From: Oceanicaulis sp. MMSF_3324
Lineage (GTDB): Bacteria > Pseudomonadota > Alphaproteobacteria > Caulobacterales > Maricaulaceae
Reading direction: 5' to 3'
DNA: 64,000 bases
Assembly (NCBI RefSeq): GCF_030733545.1
Contig: NZ_JASHIU010000006.1
Location: 62,001-126,000 of the forward strand
The position numbers and the translations under genes are program-made. Each line of letters begins with the position of its first letter. Position 1 is the stretch's first letter. Below the pieces are notes generated by a model. The model searched no databases. It saw only the letters and a program-made list of their open reading frames with translations, and was not told the origin of the DNA. This document shows positions 20,935 through 28,044 of this stretch, piece by piece.

Positions 20935-22308
20935 ATGCCCATCGAAATCCTGATGCCCGCCCTGTCGCCGACCATGGAAGAGGGCACGCTGTCCAAATGG
21001 ACGGTGAAAGAGGGCGACCAGGTCAATTCCGGTGATGTGATCGCCGAGATCGAGACCGACAAGGCGACGATGGAAGTCGAAGCCGTGGATGAAGGCGTAA
21101 TCGGCAAGATCCTGGTTGATGAAGGGACCGAAGGCGTGAAGGTCAATGCGCCCATCGGCCTGCTGCTCGAAGACGGCGAGGATGAGAGCGCGCTGGACGG
21201 CTATGAGCCCAAGGGCGCTGAAGGCGCATCATCGGCTGACGCCGGGGATGACTCTTCAGAAGACACCGACACGTCTTCCTCCAAGGATCAATCCGACACC
21301 AAGGCGTCCGAGAGCAAGGCCGACACGTCGTCAAACTCCAAGTCCGAGGCTCCGACGGCCGGCTCTGATGATGATGGCGAGCGCATCAAGGCCTCTCCCC
21401 TGGCGCGCCGCATGGCGAAGGATGCAGGGCTCGACCTCAAGGCGCTCGAAGGGTCCGGTCCGAAAGGCCGGATCGTCAAACGCGATATCGAAGAGGCCAA
21501 GGAGTCCGGCGTCGGCAAATCCGATGACAAGGCCGCGTCGAAATCCGACGCGCCGAAATCCCAGCCGTCCAAACCGGTGGATGAGAACGAGCCGCTGGCG
21601 CAATATGGCATCAGCGCGGATCGCTATGAGATCAAGAAAGCGGACAGCATCACCAAGGTGTCCGCCAAGCGCCTGTCTGAAAGCTTCCGCGATATTCCGC
21701 ACTTCCCGCTCAATGTGGATTGCCGCCTCGATGCGCTGTTGAAATTCCGCAAGGAGATCAACGCCAAGACGCCCGAAGGCGTGAAGGTGTCGGTCAATGA
21801 CATCCTGATCAAGGCGTCGGGCCTGGCGCTCAAGAAAGTGCCGCAAGCCAATGCCAGCTGGATCGAGGATGGCCGCATCGCGATGCACAAGCATGCCGAC
21901 GTGTCCGTCGCTGTGGCGATCGAGGGCGGTCTGATCACCCCGATCATCAAGGATGCCGACCAGAAGGGCTTGTCGCAAATCTCCACCGAAATGAAGGACC
22001 TCGCTACGCGCGCCCGCGATCGCAAGCTCAAGCCCGAAGAATATCAGGGCGGGACGTTCTCGCTGTCCAATCTCGGGATGTTCGGCATCTCCTCCTTCGC
22101 CTCCATCATCAACCCGCCCCAGGGCATGATCCTGAGCGTGGGCGCGGGCGAGGAGCGGCCGGTGATCACCGATGGCGCACTGGCCAAGGCGACTGTGATG
22201 ACGGTGACGCTGACCTGCGATCACCGCGTGGTGGATGGCGCCAACGGCGCGCGCTGGCTGTCCGCCTTCAAGGGCTTCATCGAAGATCCGATGACCATGC
22301 TGATGTAA
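20935..22308 (+). CDS. pdhC: dihydrolipoamide acetyltransferase, E2 of pyruvate dehydrogenase
   Basis: E2 forms the core of the complex and moves the acetyl group from lipoamide to CoA. The 457-residue protein has one lipoyl domain (Lys in [15 protein letters not shown]), a Ser/Asp/Lys linker, and a subunit-binding domain ([20 protein letters not shown] with [14 protein letters not shown]). The catalytic domain ends with [15 protein letters not shown], which contains the active-site His and Asp. GGAG lies 8-9 bases before the ATG. Confidence 0.97.
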   Translation: MPIEILMPALSPTMEEGTLSKWTVKEGDQVNSGDVIAEIETDKATMEVEAVDEGVIGKILVDEGTEGVKVNAPIGLLLEDGEDESALDGYEPKGAEGASSADAGDDSSEDTDTSSSKDQSDTKASESKADTSSNSKSEAPTAGSDDDGERIKASPLARRMAKDAGLDLKALEGSGPKGRIVKRDIEEAKESGVGKSDDKAASKSDAPKSQPSKPVDENEPLAQYGISADRYEIKKADSITKVSAKRLSESFRDIPHFPLNVDCRLDALLKFRKEINAKTPEGVKVSVNDILIKASGLALKKVPQANASWIEDGRIAMHKHADVSVAVAIEGGLITPIIKDADQKGLSQISTEMKDLATRARDRKLKPEEYQGGTFSLSNLGMFGISSFASIINPPQGMILSVGAGEERPVITDGALAKATVMTVTLTCDHRVVDGANGARWLSAFKGFIEDPMTMLM

Positions 22309-22363
22309 GCGCGGTCCTCTTCTTCAACGCCTCCTTATCCCAAACACCGCGCCGGAGAGCCCC

Positions 22364-23812
22364 ATGTCGGAAAACAGCTTTGATGTCATCATTATCGGCA
22401 GCGGACCGGGCGGCTATGTGGCCGCCATCCGGGCGGCGCAGCTGGGGCTGAAGACCGCGATTGTCGAGCGCGAGCATCTGGGCGGCATTTGCCTGAACTG
22501 GGGCTGTATTCCGACAAAGGCCCTGCTGCGGTCCGCGGAAATCCTCGATCACGCCAATCACGCCAAATCCTATGGCCTGGTGCTGGACGGTGAGATGAAA
22601 CCGGATGTGGAGGCGGTCGTGGATCGCTCTCGCAAGGTGTCTGGTCGCCTGAACGGCGGTGTCGGCATGCTGATGAAGAAAAACAAGATCAGCGTGATCT
22701 GGGGCGAGGCCAAGCTGACCAAGCCGGGTGAGATCAAGGTCTCAAAGCCCTCGAAACCCGCCGTTGAACCCCAGCACCCGCAGCCCAAGAACACGCTGGG
22801 CGAGGGGACGTATTCGGCAAAGCATATCATTGTCGCGACAGGCGCGCGTCCGCGAGCCCTGCCGGGGATCGAGCCCGATGGCGAGCTGATCTGGACCTAT
22901 TTCGAGGCCATGAAACCCAAGGCGTTGCCCAAATCGCTAGTGGTGATGGGATCGGGCGCGATCGGCATCGAGTTCGCAAGCTTCTATCGCTCCATGGGCG
23001 TGGATGTGACCGTGGTCGAACTGATGGACCAGATCATGCCGGTCGAGGACGCTGAAGTGGCCAAGATCGCGCGCAAGGCGCTTGAAAAGCGTGGTCTGAA
23101 CATCATGACCGGCGCCAAGGTGTCCAAGGTTGAAAAGCACAAGGACGCCATCACCGCCCATGTTGAGACCGCTGATGGCAAAACGGAAAAGATCAAGGCG
23201 GACCGCCTGATCTCCGCCGTCGGAGTCCAGGGCAATATCGAAAATCTCGGCCTGGAAGATCTGGGCGTGAAGACCGATCGCGGCTGTGTGGTGATCGACG
23301 GCTATGGCCGCACCAATGTGGACGGTCTCTATGCGATCGGTGATGTGGCCGGTCCGCCCATGCTGGCGCATAAGGCCGAGCATGAGGGCGTGATATGCGT
23401 CGAGAAGATCGCCGGAGTCGAGGGCGTGCACCCGATGAACAAGGACCATGTTCCAGGCTGCACCTATTGCAATCCGCAAGTGGCCTCGGTGGGACTGACC
23501 GAAGCCCAGGCCAAGGAGGCCGGCTACGATATTCGCGTGGGCCGGTTCAATTTCTCCGCCAACGGTAAGGCGATCGCGCTTGGCGAGGACAATGGCCTGG
23601 TCAAAACCATCTTTGACAAGAAGACCGGCGAACTTCTGGGCGCGCACATGGTGGGCGCGGAAGTGACCGAGCTGATCCAGGGCTTTGTCGTGGCCATGGG
23701 GCTTGAGACCACCGAGGAAGAGCTGATGCATACGGTCTTCCCGCACCCCACGCTCTCTGAAATGATGAAGGAAAGCGTGCTGGATGCATATGGACGCGTG
23801 CTGAACAGCTAA
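22364..23812 (+). CDS. lpd: dihydrolipoyl dehydrogenase (E3)
   Basis: E3 reoxidises the dihydrolipoyl arm and reduces NAD+. The 482-residue flavoprotein has the FAD-binding IIIGSGPGGYVAAIRAAQLG, the redox disulfide GGICLNWGCIPTKALL, the NAD-binding VVMGSGAIGIEFASFYRSMG, and the C-terminal catalytic HPTLSEMMKE. A Pro/Lys-rich insertion near residues 125-145 is typical of the E3 form linked to pdh operons in this class. It is the last pdh gene, after 55 bases. Confidence 0.97.
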   Translation: MSENSFDVIIIGSGPGGYVAAIRAAQLGLKTAIVEREHLGGICLNWGCIPTKALLRSAEILDHANHAKSYGLVLDGEMKPDVEAVVDRSRKVSGRLNGGVGMLMKKNKISVIWGEAKLTKPGEIKVSKPSKPAVEPQHPQPKNTLGEGTYSAKHIIVATGARPRALPGIEPDGELIWTYFEAMKPKALPKSLVVMGSGAIGIEFASFYRSMGVDVTVVELMDQIMPVEDAEVAKIARKALEKRGLNIMTGAKVSKVEKHKDAITAHVETADGKTEKIKADRLISAVGVQGNIENLGLEDLGVKTDRGCVVIDGYGRTNVDGLYAIGDVAGPPMLAHKAEHEGVICVEKIAGVEGVHPMNKDHVPGCTYCNPQVASVGLTEAQAKEAGYDIRVGRFNFSANGKAIALGEDNGLVKTIFDKKTGELLGAHMVGAEVTELIQGFVVAMGLETTEEELMHTVFPHPTLSEMMKESVLDAYGRVLNS

Positions 23813-23905
23813 AATTTGCGCAAGGCTGCATCCAAGACTGCACCGGGTCGCATCTAGGGTCAGAGGCCGTCTTTCCGGGCGGCGACCAGATTTGGGAGAG
23901 ACACA

Positions 23906-24595
23906 ATGGTGCGGACGAGTTTGGGCGCGGTGTTGAGCGTGGTGATGCTGACCGGCTGTGTGCAGGCCACCGAAGGACCGACGACCACGTTTGACGGACT
24001 GGCGGGCAGCCGGACCGTGGATACTGACGGCAATGTCGAAATGAACGGCGCCGCCATCACGCTCGAAGGGCGTGTCGGCGGCTGGGTCGAGATGAACGGC
24101 GCGTCTGTGGATGTGCGCGCCGAGATCGGCGGGGACCTCGAAGCCAATGGCGCCAGTGTCGAGATTGACGCTCAGGTCACCGGGGCGAGCGAGATCAATG
24201 CCGGCTCCGCAGACCTAGAAGGCGTTTATCTGGGCCCGGTCGAGGTCAATGCCGGTAATGCGAATCTGGACGGGCGTTATGCGCAAACCCTGCGGGCGAA
24301 CGCCGGGTCCATGACCCTGAGCGGTGATCACGCCGCGCCGGTCTACTTTGCCGGCGCGGGCCGGGATCGCAATTTCCTGGGCCGTGCGCGCGCTGACCGG
24401 TCACGTCTGATCCTGGAAGGTCATCTGGCGGCGGGCGGTGATGTGTGCGCCCATGAAGTGATCATCGCGCGCGGCGCCTCATTGGGCGATGTCTTGCGGG
24501 TGAGGGCGGATTCCATGCCGGATCTGCCATCAGGCCTGAGTGCGGACATGGTGGTCTATGAGCCCCGCAATGGAGAGGGCTGCCGCGAGTTCTAA
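23906..24595 (+). CDS. beta-helix-type lipoprotein, first of three related envelope proteins
   Basis: The 229-residue protein has a lipoprotein signal with lipobox LTGC (Cys18). It then has short repeats of the type 'EMNGAxxxxEGxVGG', 'EANGASVEIDAQVTG', 'EINAGSADLEG' and 'EVNAGNANLDG', spaced about 17-20 residues apart. This is a right-handed beta-helix-like pattern similar to bactofilin and DUF4097-type repeats. The C-terminus has GGDVCAHEVII and RNGEGCREF; the two cysteines could form a disulfide. The same C-terminal module recurs in the proteins at 25810 and 26674. GGGAGAG precedes the ATG. Function unknown. Confidence 0.75.
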   Translation: MVRTSLGAVLSVVMLTGCVQATEGPTTTFDGLAGSRTVDTDGNVEMNGAAITLEGRVGGWVEMNGASVDVRAEIGGDLEANGASVEIDAQVTGASEINAGSADLEGVYLGPVEVNAGNANLDGRYAQTLRANAGSMTLSGDHAAPVYFAGAGRDRNFLGRARADRSRLILEGHLAAGGDVCAHEVIIARGASLGDVLRVRADSMPDLPSGLSADMVVYEPRNGEGCREF

Positions 24596-24620
24596 TCTAA
24601 ACAGGCAGTCTTGAAGGACA

Positions 24621-24648
24621 GGGCGGCTCGCATTGCGGGTCGCCCTTT
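24621..24648 (+). terminator. terminator after the first beta-helix lipoprotein gene
   Basis: GGGCGGCTCGC pairs with GCGGGTCGCCC (two G-T pairs) around an ATT loop and is followed by TTTGTGTTT. It separates this gene from the PD40 gene. Confidence 0.78.
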
Positions 24649-24659
24649 GTGTTTGAAAC

Positions 24660-24675
24660 CTAAATCCGAATTTAG
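24660..24675. repeat. inverted repeat upstream of the PD40 gene
   Basis: CTAAAT and ATTTAG are a perfect 6-base inverted repeat with a CCGA spacer. It is followed 5 bases later by TATGAT, a possible -10 element. It may be an operator for the gene at 24740, but no -35 match at normal spacing is present. Confidence 0.35.
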
Positions 24676-24739
24676 TTCGCTATGATTGTAGCCCCGCCTA
24701 AGAGTGATGCGTTGACTGCGCAGCACTCGGAGAACAAAG

Positions 24740-25615
24740 ATGAACTGCTCGGCTTTGCGCCTTGCCTTGCTGTTGGCTTTTCTCACCGGGCCGAGCCAGG
24801 CTCTGGTTCCAGATACACCGTTTGAGCCATATCTGGGGCAGGAGCCGCCGGGCGCCGAACCTGTTGCTTTCGCGCCGGGCCTGGTCTCTTCACCCGGCTA
24901 CGAATATGGCGTGACGATATCTCCTGATATGGACGCGTTTTATTTCATACAAGGCCGAGAGGACGGAGAAGGGCAGAACTTCGTTGTTGTGCGACCGGGG
25001 CCCGAGGGGTGGACGCCTGAAGTGATTTCAGCACGTGTGGGGCAACCCTTTGTTTCTCCCGATGGTGAGACATTGCATCTGGGTCGGCGCTTTATGACGC
25101 GTAAAGAGTCGGGCTGGTCAGACATACAGACGCTCGGAGCCCATTTTGAGGACTATGCCATCATGAGGCTGACTGCCTCGCGGTCAGGCACTTACATTTT
25201 CGACGAGATCGGATCATCTGACGGGGACGGTCTCATAAGAATATCACGGTTGGTTGATGGCGAGCGCCAGACGCCCGTGCCTTTGGGACCCGCTATCAAT
25301 ACGGGGCGGTTCAACGCTCACCCCTTCATAGCGCCTGATGAGTCCTACATCCTTTTCGATGGCAGAAGGGAGCACGGTGAGGGGCACTCAGACATCTATG
25401 TGAGCTTCAGGCAGTCAGACGGAGAATGGGGCGAGGCCATCAATCTGGGCGCCCCCGTCAACACCCAGGCATGGGAAGCCTCTGCAAGCGTTTCTCCAGA
25501 TGGAAGATACCTGTTTTTTCACCGCATGGTGTCCGAGGGAGAGCAAGCGGGGTTGCCGAACGTCGATATCATGTGGGTCGACGCCTCGGTGATTGATGAA
25601 TTGCGGCCTGACTGA
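24740..25615 (+). CDS. secreted PD40 (WD40-like) beta-propeller protein
   Basis: The 291-residue protein has a signal peptide (cleavage near SQA-LV, residue 21) and PD40 repeats: ISPDMDAFYFIQGR, VSPDGETLHLGRR, IAPDESYILFDGRR and VSPDGRYLFFHRM. Repeats of this kind build a TolB-like propeller. The phrase 'LGAPVNTQAWEASASVSPDGRYLFF' in shortened forms is common in secreted PD40 proteins of unknown role. Base composition is visibly lower in GC than its neighbours, and codons such as AGG and ATA appear. Together with flanking terminators this hints at separate acquisition. Confidence 0.75.
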   Translation: MNCSALRLALLLAFLTGPSQALVPDTPFEPYLGQEPPGAEPVAFAPGLVSSPGYEYGVTISPDMDAFYFIQGREDGEGQNFVVVRPGPEGWTPEVISARVGQPFVSPDGETLHLGRRFMTRKESGWSDIQTLGAHFEDYAIMRLTASRSGTYIFDEIGSSDGDGLIRISRLVDGERQTPVPLGPAINTGRFNAHPFIAPDESYILFDGRREHGEGHSDIYVSFRQSDGEWGEAINLGAPVNTQAWEASASVSPDGRYLFFHRMVSEGEQAGLPNVDIMWVDASVIDELRPD

Positions 25616-25646
25616 GGCAATGGTTCACGCAATAAGCGCCTCACAG

Positions 25647-25673
25647 GGCGGTCCACAGTGTGGGCCGCCTTTT
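25647..25673 (+). terminator. terminator after the PD40 gene
   Basis: GGCGGTCCAC pairs with GTGGGCCGCC (one G-T pair) around an AGT loop, with TTTT following. It closes the PD40 unit. Confidence 0.85.
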
Positions 25674-25712
25674 GGGTTTCAGGCCTGAAATTTCACGGGC
25701 CATGATAAAAAT

Positions 25713-25775
25713 TTATCGTTTTTCGAAAAAAATCGCTTTGTTATCGAGTTTCGATATGTTATCGAGTTTCGATAA
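25713..25775 (+). promoter_or_regulatory. tandem palindromic operator-like sites upstream of the second beta-helix lipoprotein
   Basis: Two copies of a 17-base palindrome lie at 25741-25757 (TTATCGAGTTTCGATAT, last base off) and 25759-25775 (TTATCGAGTTTCGATAA, perfect: TTATCGA-GTT-TCGATAA). A weaker copy lies at 25713-25729 (TTATCGTTTTTCGAAAA). The perfect copy is one base from the -10-like TATAAG (25785-25790) minus its spacer, so it would overlap the -35 region. The protein that binds here is unknown. Confidence 0.7.
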
Positions 25776-25809
25776 GGTTGGTCATATAAGAAATATCGGG
25801 GAACCCGAA

Positions 25810-26661
25810 ATGACACGTCTCCTTCTCACCACTGCGGTCGCCAGCGTTCTGGCGCTGACCGGCTGCATCGACGTTACGGTCAGTTCGCCCGCCTACGCCA
25901 CAAGCAGCCAGCAGAGCCTGCAGGGCGGCGATTTCACGGCGGTTCTGGACGAAGCGGGCGACTTTCGCCTGACAGGCGCGGATGTGCGCGTGTCCGGCGA
26001 GGTCGCCGGCCGGTTGCGGGTCAGCGCAGCCGAGTTCATTGCGCGCGAGTTTCATGCTGGCGCGGTCTCGGTTACGGCGGCCGACATCTCCTTCTCAGGC
26101 GATGTCGACGGGCCGGTTACGTTGACCGCGTCTGATGTCAGCTGGCGGGGCAGCATTGGCCAGGCCGCTGAAATCCGGGCGGCGGATTTGCACTTTGATG
26201 GTCGGGTCAGTGGCCGTTTCAGTGCACAGGTCGCCGATGCGGAACTGTCAGGCGCTTTTGCTGACATTGAAATCTCGGCTGCAGACCTCAAGCTGGCCCG
26301 CAACGCGCAGGTTGACGGCGACATGTATGTGAACGCCGCCGATTTTGAGCTGGACGGGCAAGTCGACGGTCAGCTTGACCTGAGTGCGCGCACAGCCTGG
26401 CTGAACGGCGATCTCGCTGTCCCCATGGTTCTGAATGTGGATCCCGGACGCGGGCGCTTGTCTGCCGAAGACGGGCTGGTCGAGCTCAATGGCGATTCCG
26501 TGGGCGGAACGATTTGCGCGCGTCGCGTCGTCATCCGCGGTCAGGTCAATGGCCCGCTCGAGGTCATGGCGGACTCGCCGCCGGAGCTGCTCAACGGCGC
26601 TCGGGCGCAGGACATCACTTTCACGGCCCGCAATGGCCAGCGTTGCGAACGCACATCATAA
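25810..26661 (+). CDS. beta-helix-type lipoprotein, second of three related envelope proteins
   Basis: The start at MTRLLLTTAVASVLALTGC gives a clean lipoprotein signal with lipobox LTGC and a 283-residue protein; the frame is open further upstream but runs through the operator. Beta-helix-type repeats fill most of it ('RLTGADVRVSGEVAG', 'SVTAADISFSGDVDG', 'EIRAADLHFDGRVSG', 'YVNAADFELDGQVDG'). The C-terminus has GGTICARRVVIRG and RNGQRCERTS, matching the Cys pair of the first lipoprotein. It is cotranscribed with the third gene (12 bases apart). Likely an envelope protein; function unknown. Confidence 0.75.
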   Translation: MTRLLLTTAVASVLALTGCIDVTVSSPAYATSSQQSLQGGDFTAVLDEAGDFRLTGADVRVSGEVAGRLRVSAAEFIAREFHAGAVSVTAADISFSGDVDGPVTLTASDVSWRGSIGQAAEIRAADLHFDGRVSGRFSAQVADAELSGAFADIEISAADLKLARNAQVDGDMYVNAADFELDGQVDGQLDLSARTAWLNGDLAVPMVLNVDPGRGRLSAEDGLVELNGDSVGGTICARRVVIRGQVNGPLEVMADSPPELLNGARAQDITFTARNGQRCERTS

Positions 26662-26673
26662 AGGAGAGGTTTG

Positions 26674-27927
26674 ATGCTCAAGTCTCTGAAAAAATATATG
26701 GGTTCCCTGCTGGTCGCCGGGTTCCTGTGCGGCGCGGCGAGCGGCGCAGCCCATGCCGGACAGTATATCGGCGGCGATCTCAACCTGTCTCTGGATGAGA
26801 ATGATGATGTTCTCGTACTGGCGGCGGACGTGATCGGCGAAGGCCGGGTCGGCGGCGATCTGACGGTGTTTGCGGCCGATGTGCGCATGAACGTCACTGT
26901 CGATGGCGAAGTGCAGATCGTGGCGGCCGATATTGAACTCGACGGCGCTGTGGACGGCGAGGTTGGCCTGGCCGGCGCGGATATCCGTGTGGGCGCAGAC
27001 ATCTTTGATGATCTGGACGCCGCCGGCGCTGATCTGACGTTGAATGGCACTGTCGCGGGGAACGCCGCTCTGGCGGGCGCCACCGTGATCATCACCGCGG
27101 ACGCCATTGTTTCGGGCGAGACCGAGATCGGCGCGCGCGAGCTCTACATGGAAGGCCGTCTGGAGCGGGGCGCTGAAATCCACGCCCGTGACGTGGTCAT
27201 CTCTGGCACCATCGAGGGGCCGTTGGACATTCGCGCCCGTGACGTCGTGATCGAGAGCGGCGCTGTGCTGACCGGCCCGATCACCGTGCGCTCGCCCAAG
27301 CCGCCATCAGTGGCGGAGGGCGCTCAGATCGGCGAGCTGGACTATCAGCAATATGAATTTGACGACAATTCCGACTTTGATCATCCGAACGTGAATATCG
27401 GCATTGATGATTTCGGTTTTGCGCCGTCGCCCTGGGCTTTTGGCGGCGTGTTCACCGCCAGCGCCTTCCTGCTGGGCCTCTTGGTCTCTCTGGCGAGCCC
27501 CAAAGGCGTGGCCAGCATTGCGAGCGCTTTTCGTCGTCAGCCCTGGGTGTCGGGCCTGCTCGGTCTTGTGGTGCTGGCTATGATGCCTATCCTGATACCG
27601 ACGCTTATGGTCTTGCTTGCCGTTACGGTTATCGGAATCCCTCTGGCAATCTTGTTGGGGCTGGCTACTCCGATTTTCATGTTCCTAGCCTTTGCTTTCG
27701 GCGGCATTGCGATTGGCGATCTGGTGATGAACCGGACCGGTGAGCCGGCGGGCTTCGGCCTGCGCGCAGGCTCCATGCTGGCGGCGTTGCTGGTGATCGG
27801 CCTGATCTCCGTGATCCCGTTCATCGGCTGGGCGATCAGCATGATCGTGTTCTGTATCGGCCTGGGCGCCTGGACTATCGCCCTGTTTACGCGGACCAAA
27901 CCGCAGCCGAACATGGACGCCGTGTAA
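26674..27927 (+). CDS. bactofilin-like repeat protein with C-terminal membrane domain, third of three
   Basis: The 417-residue protein has a signal peptide ending near AHA-GQ (about residue 28). Beta-helix repeats fill residues 30-215 ('VLAADVIGEGRVGGD', 'VFAADVRMNVTVDGE', 'LAGADIRVGADIFDD'). A polymer-forming-like end ARDVVIESGAVLTGPITV matches the other two proteins. Four to five membrane helices follow (about residues 255-405). The repeat part would face the periplasm and the rest sit in the inner membrane. AAGGAGAGG lies 4 bases before the ATG; a TTG 3 bases earlier is in frame. Confidence 0.78.
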   Translation: MLKSLKKYMGSLLVAGFLCGAASGAAHAGQYIGGDLNLSLDENDDVLVLAADVIGEGRVGGDLTVFAADVRMNVTVDGEVQIVAADIELDGAVDGEVGLAGADIRVGADIFDDLDAAGADLTLNGTVAGNAALAGATVIITADAIVSGETEIGARELYMEGRLERGAEIHARDVVISGTIEGPLDIRARDVVIESGAVLTGPITVRSPKPPSVAEGAQIGELDYQQYEFDDNSDFDHPNVNIGIDDFGFAPSPWAFGGVFTASAFLLGLLVSLASPKGVASIASAFRRQPWVSGLLGLVVLAMMPILIPTLMVLLAVTVIGIPLAILLGLATPIFMFLAFAFGGIAIGDLVMNRTGEPAGFGLRAGSMLAALLVIGLISVIPFIGWAISMIVFCIGLGAWTIALFTRTKPQPNMDAV

Positions 27928-27955
27928 TGAAATAAGTACAGCGTTACCCTGTTAC

Positions 27956-27993
27956 AATCCCGGTCGACCGAGTAGGTTGGCCGGGATTTTTTT
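27956..27993 (+). terminator. strong terminator after the beta-helix cluster
   Basis: A 14-bp stem (AATCCCGGTCGACC with GGTTGGCCGGGATT, two G-T pairs) encloses a GAGTA loop, followed by seven T. It ends the 25810-27927 transcription unit. Confidence 0.92.
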
Positions 27994-28044
27994 GTTCGTA
28001 AGCGGTCTCAGAACCGCAGACATGCTTCAATCGGGGGAGCGCTC

